NCBI RefSeq assembly: GCF_016862095.1
Contig: NZ_BOMH01000013.1
Location: 124,001-188,000 of the forward strand
Length of the DNA: 64,000 nucleotides
Direction: 5' to 3'
DNA from: Actinoplanes cyaneus
Lineage (GTDB): Bacteria; Actinomycetota; Actinomycetes; Mycobacteriales; Micromonosporaceae
Position 1 is the stretch's first letter, and every line of letters starts with the position of its first letter. The notes beneath the pieces are model-generated. The model was given only the letters and a program-made list of their open reading frames with translations, was not told where the DNA came from and did not search any database. The position numbers and the translations under genes were made by a program. Below, in pieces: positions 48,634-57,224 of the stretch.

Positions 48634-49560
48634 ATGGACGGCGTTCGGCTCCGCCGGGGCCTCACCACGTTCTCCTTCCTGGCGCCCGCGCTGATCGGCA
48701 TCGCGGTGTTCTTCCTCTACCCCCTGTTCTCGGCGGTCTACTTCTCCTTCACGAAGTTCGACCTGCTCTCGGTGCCGCAGTGGGTGGGGCTGAGCAACTA
48801 CCGGCAGATGGCGGACGACCCGTTCCTGCTCCAGTCGATCCGCAACACCCTGTGGATGGTGGTGGTCTTCGTCCCGGTCCGGATCATCTTCGCGATCGGG
48901 CTGGCCATGCTGCTCGCCCAGCTCAAGCGGGGCGCCGGCTTCTTCCGGACGATCCTCTACCTGCCCTCGCTGGTCCCGTCGGTCGCGGCCACCATCGCCT
49001 TCGTCTACCTGCTCAAGCCGGGCACCGGCCCGGTCAACCACCTGCTGGAGAAGATCGGCATCGACGGCCCGCTCTGGTTCAACTCTCCGGTATGGGCGAA
49101 GCCGTCGCTGGTCCTGCTCGGTCTCTGGGCCGTCGGCGACCTGATGATCATCTTCCTGGCGGCGGTGCTGGGTGTCCCGGAGAGCCTCTACGAGGCCGCG
49201 TCGCTGGACGGCGCGAACGCCTGGCACAAGTTCCGGTCGATCACCCTGCCGTCGATCCGCCCGGTGATCCTGTTCGCGGCGGTCACCGGCGTGATCTACA
49301 CGCTGCAGTACTTCGACCAGGCGGCGGTGGCCGGCTCGATCGCCAGCGGGCAGGCCACCGTCGGCGCCGGGATCTCCCAGTCCTTCGGCTACCCGGAGGG
49401 GTCCACCTTCACCTATCCACTGTGGCTCTACACCGCGGGCTTCCGGTACAACGCGCTCGGCTACGCGAACGCCCTGGCCATCGCGCTCTTCGTGGTCGCG
49501 CTCGCGGTCACCGTCATCCTGCTGCGCCGGGCGAAGGCGTTCTCCGGGGAGGAAGCATGA
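48634..49560 (+). CDS. csnF: Chitosan-oligosaccharide ABC transporter permease 1 (MalF-like)
   Basis: 308 residues with six membrane helices. The BPD_transp_1 EAA loop is EAASLDGANAWHKFRSITLP. It pairs with the next permease to form the channel. It starts three bases after the csnE stop, and its stop overlaps the csnG start (ATGA). No ATPase gene is in the operon, so the shared ATPase MsiK presumably drives it, as in Streptomyces sugar importers. Confidence 0.88.
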   Translation: MDGVRLRRGLTTFSFLAPALIGIAVFFLYPLFSAVYFSFTKFDLLSVPQWVGLSNYRQMADDPFLLQSIRNTLWMVVVFVPVRIIFAIGLAMLLAQLKRGAGFFRTILYLPSLVPSVAATIAFVYLLKPGTGPVNHLLEKIGIDGPLWFNSPVWAKPSLVLLGLWAVGDLMIIFLAAVLGVPESLYEAASLDGANAWHKFRSITLPSIRPVILFAAVTGVIYTLQYFDQAAVAGSIASGQATVGAGISQSFGYPEGSTFTYPLWLYTAGFRYNALGYANALAIALFVVALAVTVILLRRAKAFSGEEA

Positions 49561-50423
49561 CCATGGTCCTGGACCGGCCGCGCGTCGCGACCCGGGAGCG
49601 CCGGCAGATCCGGCTCGCCTGGGTCGCCCGGCACAGCATCGCGATCGCGTTGTCGGTCATGTTCATCACCCCGGTCGCCTACCTCGTCCTGCTCTCGCTG
49701 ATGACCAGTGATCAGGCGCTGACCAGCGACTACTGGCCGAACACCTGGCACCCGGAGAACTACCTGCGGGTCTTCCAGACGACGCCGCTGCCGCACTACC
49801 TGCTCAACACGGTGCTCTACGCCGGGACCGCCACGGTGCTCACGATCGCGTCGAGCGTCCCCGCGGCGTACGCGCTGGCGAAGCTCAGATTCCGTGGCCG
49901 CAACGTGCTCTTCCTCGTCGTGATCTGCGTGATGATGCTCCCGCCGCAGGTGGTGACCGTCCCGCTGTACCTGATGTGGGCCCGGTACGGCCTGACCGGC
50001 TCGCTCTGGCCGCTGATCCTCCCGGCGCTGTTCGGTGACGCGTTCTGCATCTTCCTGCTGCGTCAGTTCCTGCTCACCATCCCCACCGAGTACCTGGACG
50101 CGGCCCGCGTCGACGGCTGCGGCGAATGGCGCACGCTGCTGCGGGTCGTGCTGCCGATGGCCCGCCCCGGCATCGCGGCGGCCGGCCTGTTCCAGTTCTT
50201 CTTCTGCTGGAACGACTACTACGGGCCTCTGCTCTACACCAGCGAGAACGAGAGCTCGTGGACGCTGACGCTCGGCCTGGCCTCGTTCCGGACCGTCCAC
50301 CACGTCGACTGGAACCTGGTCACGGCCGCGACGGTGTTGGCCATGGCCCCGCTCATCATCATCTTCTTCTTCGCCCAGCGCGCGTTCGTGCAGGGCATCA
50401 CGCTGACAGGATTCAAGGGTTGA
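49557..50423 (+). CDS. csnG: Chitosan-oligosaccharide ABC transporter permease 2 (MalG-like)
   Basis: 288 residues, six membrane helices. The EAA loop is DAARVDGCGEWRTLLRVVLP. It is the MalG-type partner of CsnF. ATG 49557 overlaps the csnF stop; its own stop overlaps the TTG start of the GH4 gene (TTGA). Confidence 0.88.
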   Translation: MTMVLDRPRVATRERRQIRLAWVARHSIAIALSVMFITPVAYLVLLSLMTSDQALTSDYWPNTWHPENYLRVFQTTPLPHYLLNTVLYAGTATVLTIASSVPAAYALAKLRFRGRNVLFLVVICVMMLPPQVVTVPLYLMWARYGLTGSLWPLILPALFGDAFCIFLLRQFLLTIPTEYLDAARVDGCGEWRTLLRVVLPMARPGIAAAGLFQFFFCWNDYYGPLLYTSENESSWTLTLGLASFRTVHHVDWNLVTAATVLAMAPLIIIFFFAQRAFVQGITLTGFKG

Positions 50424-51676
50424 AAATCGCGGTCATCGGTGGCGGATCCACCTACACCCCGGAGCTCGTGGACGGGTTCGCCCGGCTCGGCTCGATGGTC
50501 TCCGAACTGGTCCTGATCGACCCGGCGGCGGAACGACTCGACATCGTGGGCGCCTTCGCGGCGAGGATCCTCACGGCGTACGGGCATCCGGGGAAGATCT
50601 CCTGGACGACCGACCTGGACGCCGGGGTCACCGACGCCGACGCCGTGGTGATCCAGCTGCGCGTGGGCGGTCAGCGGGCGCGGATCACCGACGAGACGTT
50701 CCCGCTCGAATGCGGATGCGTGGGGCAGGAGACGACCGGCGCCGGGGGACTGGCCAAGGCGCTGCGGACCGTGCCGGTGATCCTCGACGTCGCCGAGCGG
50801 GTGCGGAAGCGGGCCAGGCCGGGGGCGTGGATCGTGGACTTCACCAACCCGGTGGGGATCGTGACGCGGGCGCTGCTCGACGCCGGTCACCGGGCGGTCG
50901 GGCTGTGCAACGTGGCGATCGGCTTCCAGCGCCGGTTCGCCGGTCACCTCGGCGTCGACCCGTCCTCGGTCGTCCTCGAACACGTCGGGCTGAACCACCT
51001 GACGTGGGAGCGGGCGGCCTACGTCGACGGTGTCGATCGATTGCCGGAACTCCTCGGGACACACGTGTCCGAGATCTCCGGCGAGGTGGACATCGCAGAG
51101 CCGATCATCTCGATGCTCGGCGCGGTCCCTTCTTACTACTTGTCGTACTTCTACGCACATGATCGGCACGTGCGGGAGTCGCTCGGCGCCCCGACCCGGG
51201 GACAGCGCGTGGCCGAGATCGAGGCCACCCTCCTCGACATGTACCGCGACGTCACCCTCGTCGAGAAGCCGGCCCTGCTCGGCGAGCGCGGCGGCGCCTA
51301 CTACTCGGAGGCCGCGGTCGGCCTGATCGCCTCCCTCGCCGGCCTCGACGACGACGCCGTCCACTCGGTCAACGTCCGCAACAACGGCATCCTGCCGTTC
51401 CTCCCCGCGGAGGCGGTCATCGAGGTCTCGGCCCGGGCCGGCCACGACGGCCCAGCTCCGCTGCCGGTCACCCCCCTGCCGCCCGACCTGGCCGGTCTCA
51501 TCACCCACACCTGGGGGTACGAGGAACTGGCGCTCGACGCCGCGCTGCGTGGCGGCCGTGACCGCGTCTACCGCGCGCTGCTCGCCCACCCGCTGATCGG
51601 TCAGCACGAGCTGGCCGGCCCGCTCGCCGACAAGCTCATCGCCGCCGGCCGCGACCACCTCGCGTGGGCTCGATGA
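50420..51676 (+). CDS. csnH: GH4 family glycosidase for imported chitosan oligosaccharides
   Basis: 418 residues. GH4 enzymes use NAD+ and a divalent metal. The NAD motif is VIGGGSTYTPELVDGF at the N-terminus. The metal ligands Cys and His are in GLCNVAIG and GLNHLTW, and the CGCVGQETTGAGG loop is intact. The family covers 6-phospho-beta-glucosidases and alpha-glycosidases; in the csn operon it is expected to cut GlcN oligomers inside the cell. TTG start at 50420, fixed by overlap with csnG and by the NAD motif beginning at residue 5. Confidence 0.88.
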   Translation: MKIAVIGGGSTYTPELVDGFARLGSMVSELVLIDPAAERLDIVGAFAARILTAYGHPGKISWTTDLDAGVTDADAVVIQLRVGGQRARITDETFPLECGCVGQETTGAGGLAKALRTVPVILDVAERVRKRARPGAWIVDFTNPVGIVTRALLDAGHRAVGLCNVAIGFQRRFAGHLGVDPSSVVLEHVGLNHLTWERAAYVDGVDRLPELLGTHVSEISGEVDIAEPIISMLGAVPSYYLSYFYAHDRHVRESLGAPTRGQRVAEIEATLLDMYRDVTLVEKPALLGERGGAYYSEAAVGLIASLAGLDDDAVHSVNVRNNGILPFLPAEAVIEVSARAGHDGPAPLPVTPLPPDLAGLITHTWGYEELALDAALRGGRDRVYRALLAHPLIGQHELAGPLADKLIAAGRDHLAWAR

Positions 51677-52719
51677 CCGCCCTGTTCCTGGCGGTCGACG
51701 GGGGCAACTCGAAGACCGACGTCGTGCTCGGCGACGCGTCCGGAGCGGTGCTCGCGTTCGTCCGCGGGGGCACCACCTCGCCGCACAACCTCGGGCTGGC
51801 CGGCGCCGTCACGGTGCTCGGCGGCCTGGTCGACGCCGCCCGCGCCCAGGCCGGGCTGCCACTGGGCACGCCGGTCGAGGTGATCGCGGCGTACCTGGCC
51901 GGGGCGGACCTGCCCGACGAGGTCACCGCCCTGCACGAGGCGATCACGGCGCGCGGCTGGGCCCGCCGCACCCAGGTCGACAACGACTGCTTCGCCCTGC
52001 TCCGGACCGGCACGTCGATGCCGGACGCGGTCACCGTCGTCTGCGGCGCCGGCACGAACTGCGTGGGGCGGGCGGCTGACGGCCGTACCGCCAGGTTCGT
52101 CGCTCTGGGCCCGGTCTCCGGCGACTGGGGTGGTGGCCACGACCTGGCCGAACACGCCCTGCGCGAGGCCGCCCGGGGCGAGGACGGCCGGGGCCGCCCG
52201 ACCGCGTTGTCCGCCGCGGTCGCCGCCCACTTCGGACTGCCCACGGTGGAGGCGGTCAGCATCGCCCTGCACCGCCGGGAGCTCCCGATGGACCGCCTCC
52301 CCGAACTGACCCCGGTGCTGTTCGCGATCGCCGCCTCGGGCGACGCGGTGGCGACGGCCCTGGTCGACCGCCAGGCCCGGGAGATCCTGGCCCAGCACCG
52401 CTCGGCCGCCGGCCGGCTGGACCTGCTGTCCCGCCCGCACGCGCTGGTCCTGGGCGGCGGCGTCCTGCAGGCCCGGCACCCCCAGCTGCACAACCGCATT
52501 GTCCAGGGCGTCCAGGACCAGGCCCCCCACGCCGTTGTCACGGTCCTGGACGCCCCTCCCGTCGCCGGCGCCGCCCTCCTGGCGCTGGACACCCTCGCCG
52601 CCGTGCCCGGCGCCGAGCCCGTCCTGCGTGCCGCGATCGCCGGGGCCCACCGGGCGGGCCTCGCCGACCTCGACGACGCCGAGGCGGCCGAGCTGGGGCC
52701 GACGGCGGCCGCGCGCTGA
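51673..52719 (+). CDS. csnK: BadF/BadG-type ATPase sugar kinase (glucosamine/N-acetylglucosamine kinase)
   Basis: 348 residues of the ASKHA superfamily, N-acetylglucosamine kinase-like. The phosphate-1 motif is AVDGGNSKTDVVLGD (about 7-21), with VDNDCFALLRTG, VCGAGTNCVG and GDWGGGHDL in the middle and LVLGGGVLQ near the C-terminus. It phosphorylates the amino sugar released by CsnH so that it can enter glycolysis. ATG 51673 overlaps the csnH stop. It is the last gene of the operon. Confidence 0.88.
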   Translation: MTALFLAVDGGNSKTDVVLGDASGAVLAFVRGGTTSPHNLGLAGAVTVLGGLVDAARAQAGLPLGTPVEVIAAYLAGADLPDEVTALHEAITARGWARRTQVDNDCFALLRTGTSMPDAVTVVCGAGTNCVGRAADGRTARFVALGPVSGDWGGGHDLAEHALREAARGEDGRGRPTALSAAVAAHFGLPTVEAVSIALHRRELPMDRLPELTPVLFAIAASGDAVATALVDRQAREILAQHRSAAGRLDLLSRPHALVLGGGVLQARHPQLHNRIVQGVQDQAPHAVVTVLDAPPVAGAALLALDTLAAVPGAEPVLRAAIAGAHRAGLADLDDAEAAELGPTAAAR

Positions 52720-52760
52720 CGCTGACCCACCTGACCTTCGCCGAGCCGCCGGCCGCGCCG

Positions 52761-52910
52761 ATGCCCGCGGAGTACCAGCAGTGGCCGGTCGACAAGCAAT
52801 GGCCGGTCGTGCTCCTGCTGGTGCTGTTCTCGCCGTTGCGCCAGGTGGTCGACGCGCTGGGCCCGCGCCCCGCAGACGTTCGTGAGTTTGCCGGCCGCCC
52901 TTGCCCATGA
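52761..52910 (+). CDS. Possible 49-residue hydrophobic protein
   Basis: ATG at 52761, stop 52908-52910. High GC at third codon positions and a hydrophobic stretch (WPVVLLLVLFSPL) give weak coding character. There is no Shine-Dalgarno and no known family. The same frame is open upstream to 52727 without a start, so it may be a gene remnant. It fills most of the gap between csnK and the KaiC-like gene. Confidence 0.2.
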   Translation: MPAEYQQWPVDKQWPVVLLLVLFSPLRQVVDALGPRPADVREFAGRPCP

Positions 52911-53006
52911 CCGTCGAACTCGACAGCACCAGGGCAAAACACCTCAGAACGGTCCAGTCATGTGCCATGGTGGAAGGGCATCAACGCCTGCCGTGGGGAG
53001 TGGCTC

Positions 53007-54452
53007 GTGGTGGACCGCCGCTTACTGACCGGCATCGGGGGACTCGACGAGGTCCTCCGCGGCGGCTTGCTCGCCCAGCGGGCGTACCTGGTGCGCGGTG
53101 GACCGGGCAGTGGCAAGACGACGGTGGGCTTGCACTTTCTCGCGGAGGGTGTCGCCGCCGGTGAGCCGACGCTGTTCATCAACCAGGGTGAACCGGAGGC
53201 CGAGGTGCGCGCCAACGCCGCGTCGATCGGTCTCGACCTGGTGGGGATCACTTTCCTCGACCTGACCCCGTCGGCGACGTTGTTCACCGAAGGGCAGACC
53301 TACGACGTCTTCCATCCCGCCGAGGTCGAGCTCGAACCGACGACCCAGGCGATCATCGAAGCGGTCAGGCAGATCCGGCCCGCGCGGGTTTTCCTCGATG
53401 CGATGACCCAGCTGCGCTATCTGTCGCTCGACAAGGTGCACTTCCGCCGGCAGGCGATCTCACTGCTGCGCTTTCTCGTCTCACAGGGCGCGACGGTTCT
53501 GTTCGCCTCGGAGAGTCAGCACGCCGACCAGGACGCGGACATGCAATTCATGTCCGACGGCGTGATCCACATGGACAACAACGCCGGGTTACGTACCGTC
53601 ATGGTGTCGAAGTTGCGTGGCTCGGCGTTCGCGCCGGGCAGCCACAGCGTGAGCATCGAGGCCGACGGAATGCACGTGTATCCGCGGCTGACACCCCAGG
53701 AGCACAGTAAGCCGTTCGTCGCCGAGACCCTGTCCTCCGGCGTTCCGGAGATCGACGAGTTGATGGGCGGGGGCATCGAACGTGGCACCGTCACGATCAT
53801 GTCGGGGCCCAGCGGGGTGGGAAAGACCACCCTGGGCCTGCAGTTCATGAAGGAAGCAGCGGGACGCGGTGAGCGCTCGGTGGTGTACACCTTCGAGGAG
53901 AACGCCGAGGTGCTCGCGTATCGGGCGCAGCGGGTCAACATTCCCGTGGCCAACATGGTGGCCACCGGCACTCTTTCCATGGTGCAGATCGAGCCGTTGC
54001 GCTACACCGCCGACCAGTTCGGCTGCATGGTGCGCGATCAGGTGGAAAAGGCCGATGCCCACCTCGTCATGCTCGACAGCATTTCGGGATTCGGGATGTG
54101 CATGCGCGAGGACCAGCCCGAGACGTACCTGCACGCGGTCGCCAAGTACCTGCGCAACATGGGCGTCACGACGATCCTCATCAACGAGACCACCAACATC
54201 ACCGGGGATTTCCGCGCCACCGACAATGCGATCAGTTATCTGGCCGACAACATCGTCTACCTGCGTTACATCGAGATCCACGGCGAACTGCGCAAGGTTC
54301 TCGGTGTGCTGAAGAAGCGGATGAGCGACTTCGAGAAGACCATGCGCGAGTTCGAGATCACCCGGTACGGCGTGAAGGTGGGAGCGGCTCTGACGAACAT
54401 GCGCGGCATCCTTCACGGCACACCGACCCTGGTCGATACACCGCCACGGTGA
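53007..54452 (+). CDS. KaiC-like ATPase with two RecA domains
   Basis: 481 residues, a tandem of two KaiC/RecA domains. Walker A motifs are GGPGSGKTT (31-39) and GPSGVGKTT (about 267-275). The C-terminal part aligns well with cyanobacterial KaiC CII around the phosphosites: the KaiC segment ISTITDT corresponds here to ISYLADN, so Ser410 is kept and the following Thr is Tyr411; Thr405 matches KaiC Thr426. There is no KaiA or KaiB in the window, and rhythmicity is not implied. KaiC-like proteins outside cyanobacteria act in signalling and stress. GTG 53007 is chosen for GGGGAG six bases upstream. A histidine kinase gene follows 66 bases later. Confidence 0.88.
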   Translation: MVDRRLLTGIGGLDEVLRGGLLAQRAYLVRGGPGSGKTTVGLHFLAEGVAAGEPTLFINQGEPEAEVRANAASIGLDLVGITFLDLTPSATLFTEGQTYDVFHPAEVELEPTTQAIIEAVRQIRPARVFLDAMTQLRYLSLDKVHFRRQAISLLRFLVSQGATVLFASESQHADQDADMQFMSDGVIHMDNNAGLRTVMVSKLRGSAFAPGSHSVSIEADGMHVYPRLTPQEHSKPFVAETLSSGVPEIDELMGGGIERGTVTIMSGPSGVGKTTLGLQFMKEAAGRGERSVVYTFEENAEVLAYRAQRVNIPVANMVATGTLSMVQIEPLRYTADQFGCMVRDQVEKADAHLVMLDSISGFGMCMREDQPETYLHAVAKYLRNMGVTTILINETTNITGDFRATDNAISYLADNIVYLRYIEIHGELRKVLGVLKKRMSDFEKTMREFEITRYGVKVGAALTNMRGILHGTPTLVDTPPR

Positions 54453-54518
54453 TCCGGTCATCGCTGTGATCGGCTGCCGATCAGGATCGCATCCCGTCGA
54501 CGGTGGAGGAGGACCGCG

Positions 54519-55592
54519 GTGAGCCGCATCGGGCTGCTCATGCTGCCCGGGGGTAACCGGCAGCTCATCGAGCGGGTGCTGACCCACAACGACTTCGACG
54601 TCGAGGTGGTGGACACCGCCGGGCTGGCGGACTGCCCCGTCGATCTGTTGCTGGCCGACCCTCGCTCGCTGCTGCAGGCGCGTACCGCGGCCGACCGGCC
54701 CGTTCCTGACTCGGCGCCCGCTGACACCGGCTCCTGGTCCGGTCCCCCGATCATGCTGCTGACCAGGGCCTCCGATCGCCCCGGCCTGCCGGAGAGCGTC
54801 CTGATCGCGGCCGACGAGGTCGTCACGATGCCGGCCTCTCAGCGGGAGTTGCTCGACCGGATCAACCGCTTGACGGCCCGGCGGAGGCAGGCCGCGGAAG
54901 AACGCCGCATGACGCGGCTGCACACCGCCCATGTCGTCCACGAGTTGTGTACGCCTTTGCAGGCGGTCCTGGCCTCCGCCGATCTCATGCGCACCGAGCA
55001 CCTCGATCCCGAGCAGTCTGCACTGCTGGACCACATCACCAGGGGCGGCAAACGCATGCTGGACCTGGTCAACGAATTGCTCGACCGGAGCCGCTCCGAA
55101 TCAGGGCACCTGCCCGACCGCACCACCGTGATGGATCCGGCGGAGGCGGTCGACGCCGCGGTCTCGGCCGTCCGCCCGCTCGTCGAACGCCGCAACTTGA
55201 CCGTCACCGTGAACCTTCCTGCCGACGCCGCGCCACAGGTGCGCGCCGACCCGGTTCATGTGCACCGCGTCCTGACCAACCTGCTGTCCAACGCGATCAA
55301 GTACAACCGCGAGAACGGCGCCATAGACGTCCGCATGGACGTTCAACCGGGACGCATCGCGGTGGACGTCGCCGACACCGGCCCCGGGATCGCCCCCGAC
55401 GAGATGGAACGGATCTTCCAGCCGTACGAACGGCTGCCCGGGTCGACCGCCGCCGGGACCGGCCTGGGGCTGCCGTATGCGCGGTTGCTGGCGGAACGCA
55501 TGGGAGGTGCGATCACTGTCGAGTCCCGGGTCGGTCGGGGGAGCACCTTCACGTTCGTGCTGCCGCGGGTGGACGCGGCCCCTCACCGGTGA
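54519..55592 (+). CDS. Soluble histidine kinase with degenerate N-terminal receiver-like domain
   Basis: 357 residues. Residues 1-115 read as a receiver-like fold (IGLLMLPGGNRQLIERVL, then VDLLLADPRSL, then PIMLLTRAS) without the full acidic pocket. A HisKA domain with His141 in VVHELCTPLQ follows (Cys replaces the usual Arg of HELRTPL). The HATPase_c domain has N-box LLSNAIKYNRENG, G1 DTGPGIAPDEM and G2 TGLGLPYARLL. There is no membrane segment, so input is cytoplasmic and may come from the KaiC-like protein encoded just upstream, as in SasA-type partnerships (inference). GTG 54519 with GGAGGAGG upstream. Confidence 0.88.
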   Translation: MSRIGLLMLPGGNRQLIERVLTHNDFDVEVVDTAGLADCPVDLLLADPRSLLQARTAADRPVPDSAPADTGSWSGPPIMLLTRASDRPGLPESVLIAADEVVTMPASQRELLDRINRLTARRRQAAEERRMTRLHTAHVVHELCTPLQAVLASADLMRTEHLDPEQSALLDHITRGGKRMLDLVNELLDRSRSESGHLPDRTTVMDPAEAVDAAVSAVRPLVERRNLTVTVNLPADAAPQVRADPVHVHRVLTNLLSNAIKYNRENGAIDVRMDVQPGRIAVDVADTGPGIAPDEMERIFQPYERLPGSTAAGTGLGLPYARLLAERMGGAITVESRVGRGSTFTFVLPRVDAAPHR

Positions 55593-55697
55593 GCCCGGTC
55601 GTTGTGCCGGGCGGGCATACCGCGCGGTCACGAACGCGAGAACGTCCGCCGCGAAGACCCGGCCGGCGTGTTGCCGACCGGGAGAAGAACGCGGTTC

Positions 55698-57110
55698 CTA
55701 GAGCGCGACGAACTGGAGACCGCGGGCCTTCAGGGCGGGGATCACGACGCTGAGCGCCTGGTACGTCTGTGAACGATCACCGCCGCCGTCGTGGCAGAGC
55801 AGGATCTGACCCGGCTTGGCGGCCAGCATCCGGTGCTCGATCGTGGTGGCGCCGGGCGTGGTCCAGTCGCGCGGGTCGTTGCTCCAGTCCAGCGGGAGCA
55901 GGCCGGCGTGCGCGACGTCCTTCAGCAACTGGGGGGACCAGTCACCGCCGGGCGAACGGAACAGCTTGGGCACGTACCCCGTCGTCTGGCTGATCTTCGC
56001 CTGGGCTTTCTGCAACTCCTTGCGGGCGACCCGGCTCGGCTTGGCCCCCAGTTTCGTGGGGTGGCTCCAGGTGTGGTTGGCCAGTTGGTGGCCGTCGCCG
56101 GTGACCATCTTGGCGACGGTCTCGTGGCCGAGCACCTGATTGCCGATCATGCAGAACATCGCCGGGACGTGGTACCTCTCCAGCAGTTGCAGGATCTTCG
56201 GCGTCCAGATCGGGTGCGGGCCGTCGTCGATCGTCAGCGCGATCGCGTCGGTGGGGAACGCCTGGCCGCCGGTGGCCTTCGCGTACTCGGCGAGCGTGGA
56301 GATCGGCTTGCGCTGCACCGGGATCGGTGACGCGGTCACGGTCGCGCTCTCCGGGGCCCGCGACGTGACGACGGCCGGTTGCGCCGGGGTGGGCTTCGCG
56401 GCGTCCTTCCCGGAGTCGTCGTCGCCGGCGTTGACGGCGATGGCGGTCGCGGTCAGCGCCACGCCCGCCGCGCCGGAAAGGCCGAGGATGAGCCGGCGGC
56501 GGGTCAAGCGGGAGCCGCCCGGCTGTGCCGGTGCGGGAGCGGGAGCGGGCTGCACGGGAGCGAAGGCCGGTTGCGCCGGGACGCTCCTCGAGGCCATCGC
56601 CGCGGGGATGGCGATCGTCGCCTCTTCCTGCGGGGTGACGGCCCGGAAAGGAGTCGTCGCCTCGTCCGCGGCGGAGATCGCGATCGTCGCCTCGTCCGGT
56701 GGGGTGCCGACCGGAATCGCCGTCGTCGCCTCGTCGGACGACGTTCCGGCCCGCATCACCGTGGTCGTCTCGTCCGACGTCGAATCGGCCGTCATCGCCT
56801 CGGTGGGCTCGTCCGCCCCGACCCCGGCCGGAATCACCGTGGTGGCCTCGTCCGCCGGGTTCTCGTCCCGGACAGCCGCGGTGGGCTCGTCTGCCGGGAT
56901 CGTCGCGGTGGGTTCGTCGGCGGTGACCACCGCGGTGGGTTCGTCGGCCGGAATCACCGTGGTGGGTTCGTCGGCCGGGATCGCCTCCGTCACCTCGTCC
57001 GCGGTGCCGGCGGCCGGGATCGCGACGGTGGCCTCATCCGGTGTCCCGGCGTCTTTTGCCTGCTCGGACGGGCCTTCTCCAGGTTTCGTCACCCTGGACT
57101 CGTCGGACAT
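55698..57110 (-). CDS. Membrane-anchored polysaccharide deacetylase with N-terminal DE-x-T repeats
   Basis: 470 residues. Residues about 24-165 contain 13 short repeats of the form D/E-E-x-T-x-x-(I/V/M/F), many followed by Pro. A Pro/Ala linker and one hydrophobic helix follow an RRR motif (RRRLILGLSGAAGVALTATA, about 202-225). A short linker then leads to a NodB polysaccharide deacetylase (about 285-470) with motifs TIDDGP, HTWSHP, RSPGGDWS, DWSNDPRDW and LLCHDGGG. The enzyme would remove acetyl groups from peptidoglycan or chitin-like glycan outside the cell. The positive-inside rule puts the repeats in the cytoplasm; TRRRLILG could instead be a Tat signal. ATG 57110 has GGGGAGG upstream. 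Confidence 0.9.
   Translation of the reverse strand: MSDESRVTKPGEGPSEQAKDAGTPDEATVAIPAAGTADEVTEAIPADEPTTVIPADEPTAVVTADEPTATIPADEPTAAVRDENPADEATTVIPAGVGADEPTEAMTADSTSDETTTVMRAGTSSDEATTAIPVGTPPDEATIAISAADEATTPFRAVTPQEEATIAIPAAMASRSVPAQPAFAPVQPAPAPAPAQPGGSRLTRRRLILGLSGAAGVALTATAIAVNAGDDDSGKDAAKPTPAQPAVVTSRAPESATVTASPIPVQRKPISTLAEYAKATGGQAFPTDAIALTIDDGPHPIWTPKILQLLERYHVPAMFCMIGNQVLGHETVAKMVTGDGHQLANHTWSHPTKLGAKPSRVARKELQKAQAKISQTTGYVPKLFRSPGGDWSPQLLKDVAHAGLLPLDWSNDPRDWTTPGATTIEHRMLAAKPGQILLCHDGGGDRSQTYQALSVVIPALKARGLQFVAL
56602..57040 (-). repeat. Degenerate tandem repeats encoding 13 DE-x-T-x-x-hydrophobic units
   Basis: The repeats GACGAG-xCG/CC-ACx encode the DEATVAI/DEPTTVI-type units of the deacetylase N-terminus. 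Spacing varies from 9 to 15 residues. The Thr and the hydrophobic residue three places later are conserved while the rest drifts, as expected for selected binding motifs. Confidence 0.8.
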
Positions 57111-57224
57111 CAGTTGCCTCCCCATCGGCGCCGCGGCGGCCGGTACGTGAACCCGGCTCACCAGCGGGCGACGCTATCACTCCCGGTCAATTTCAACCGA
57201 AAGGATGACATTTATCGATCAAAC

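Noticed and set aside
53007-54452. A true circadian clock locus
   Set aside because: No KaiA or KaiB is present and the phosphosite pair is changed; KaiC-like ATPases are widespread outside clocks.
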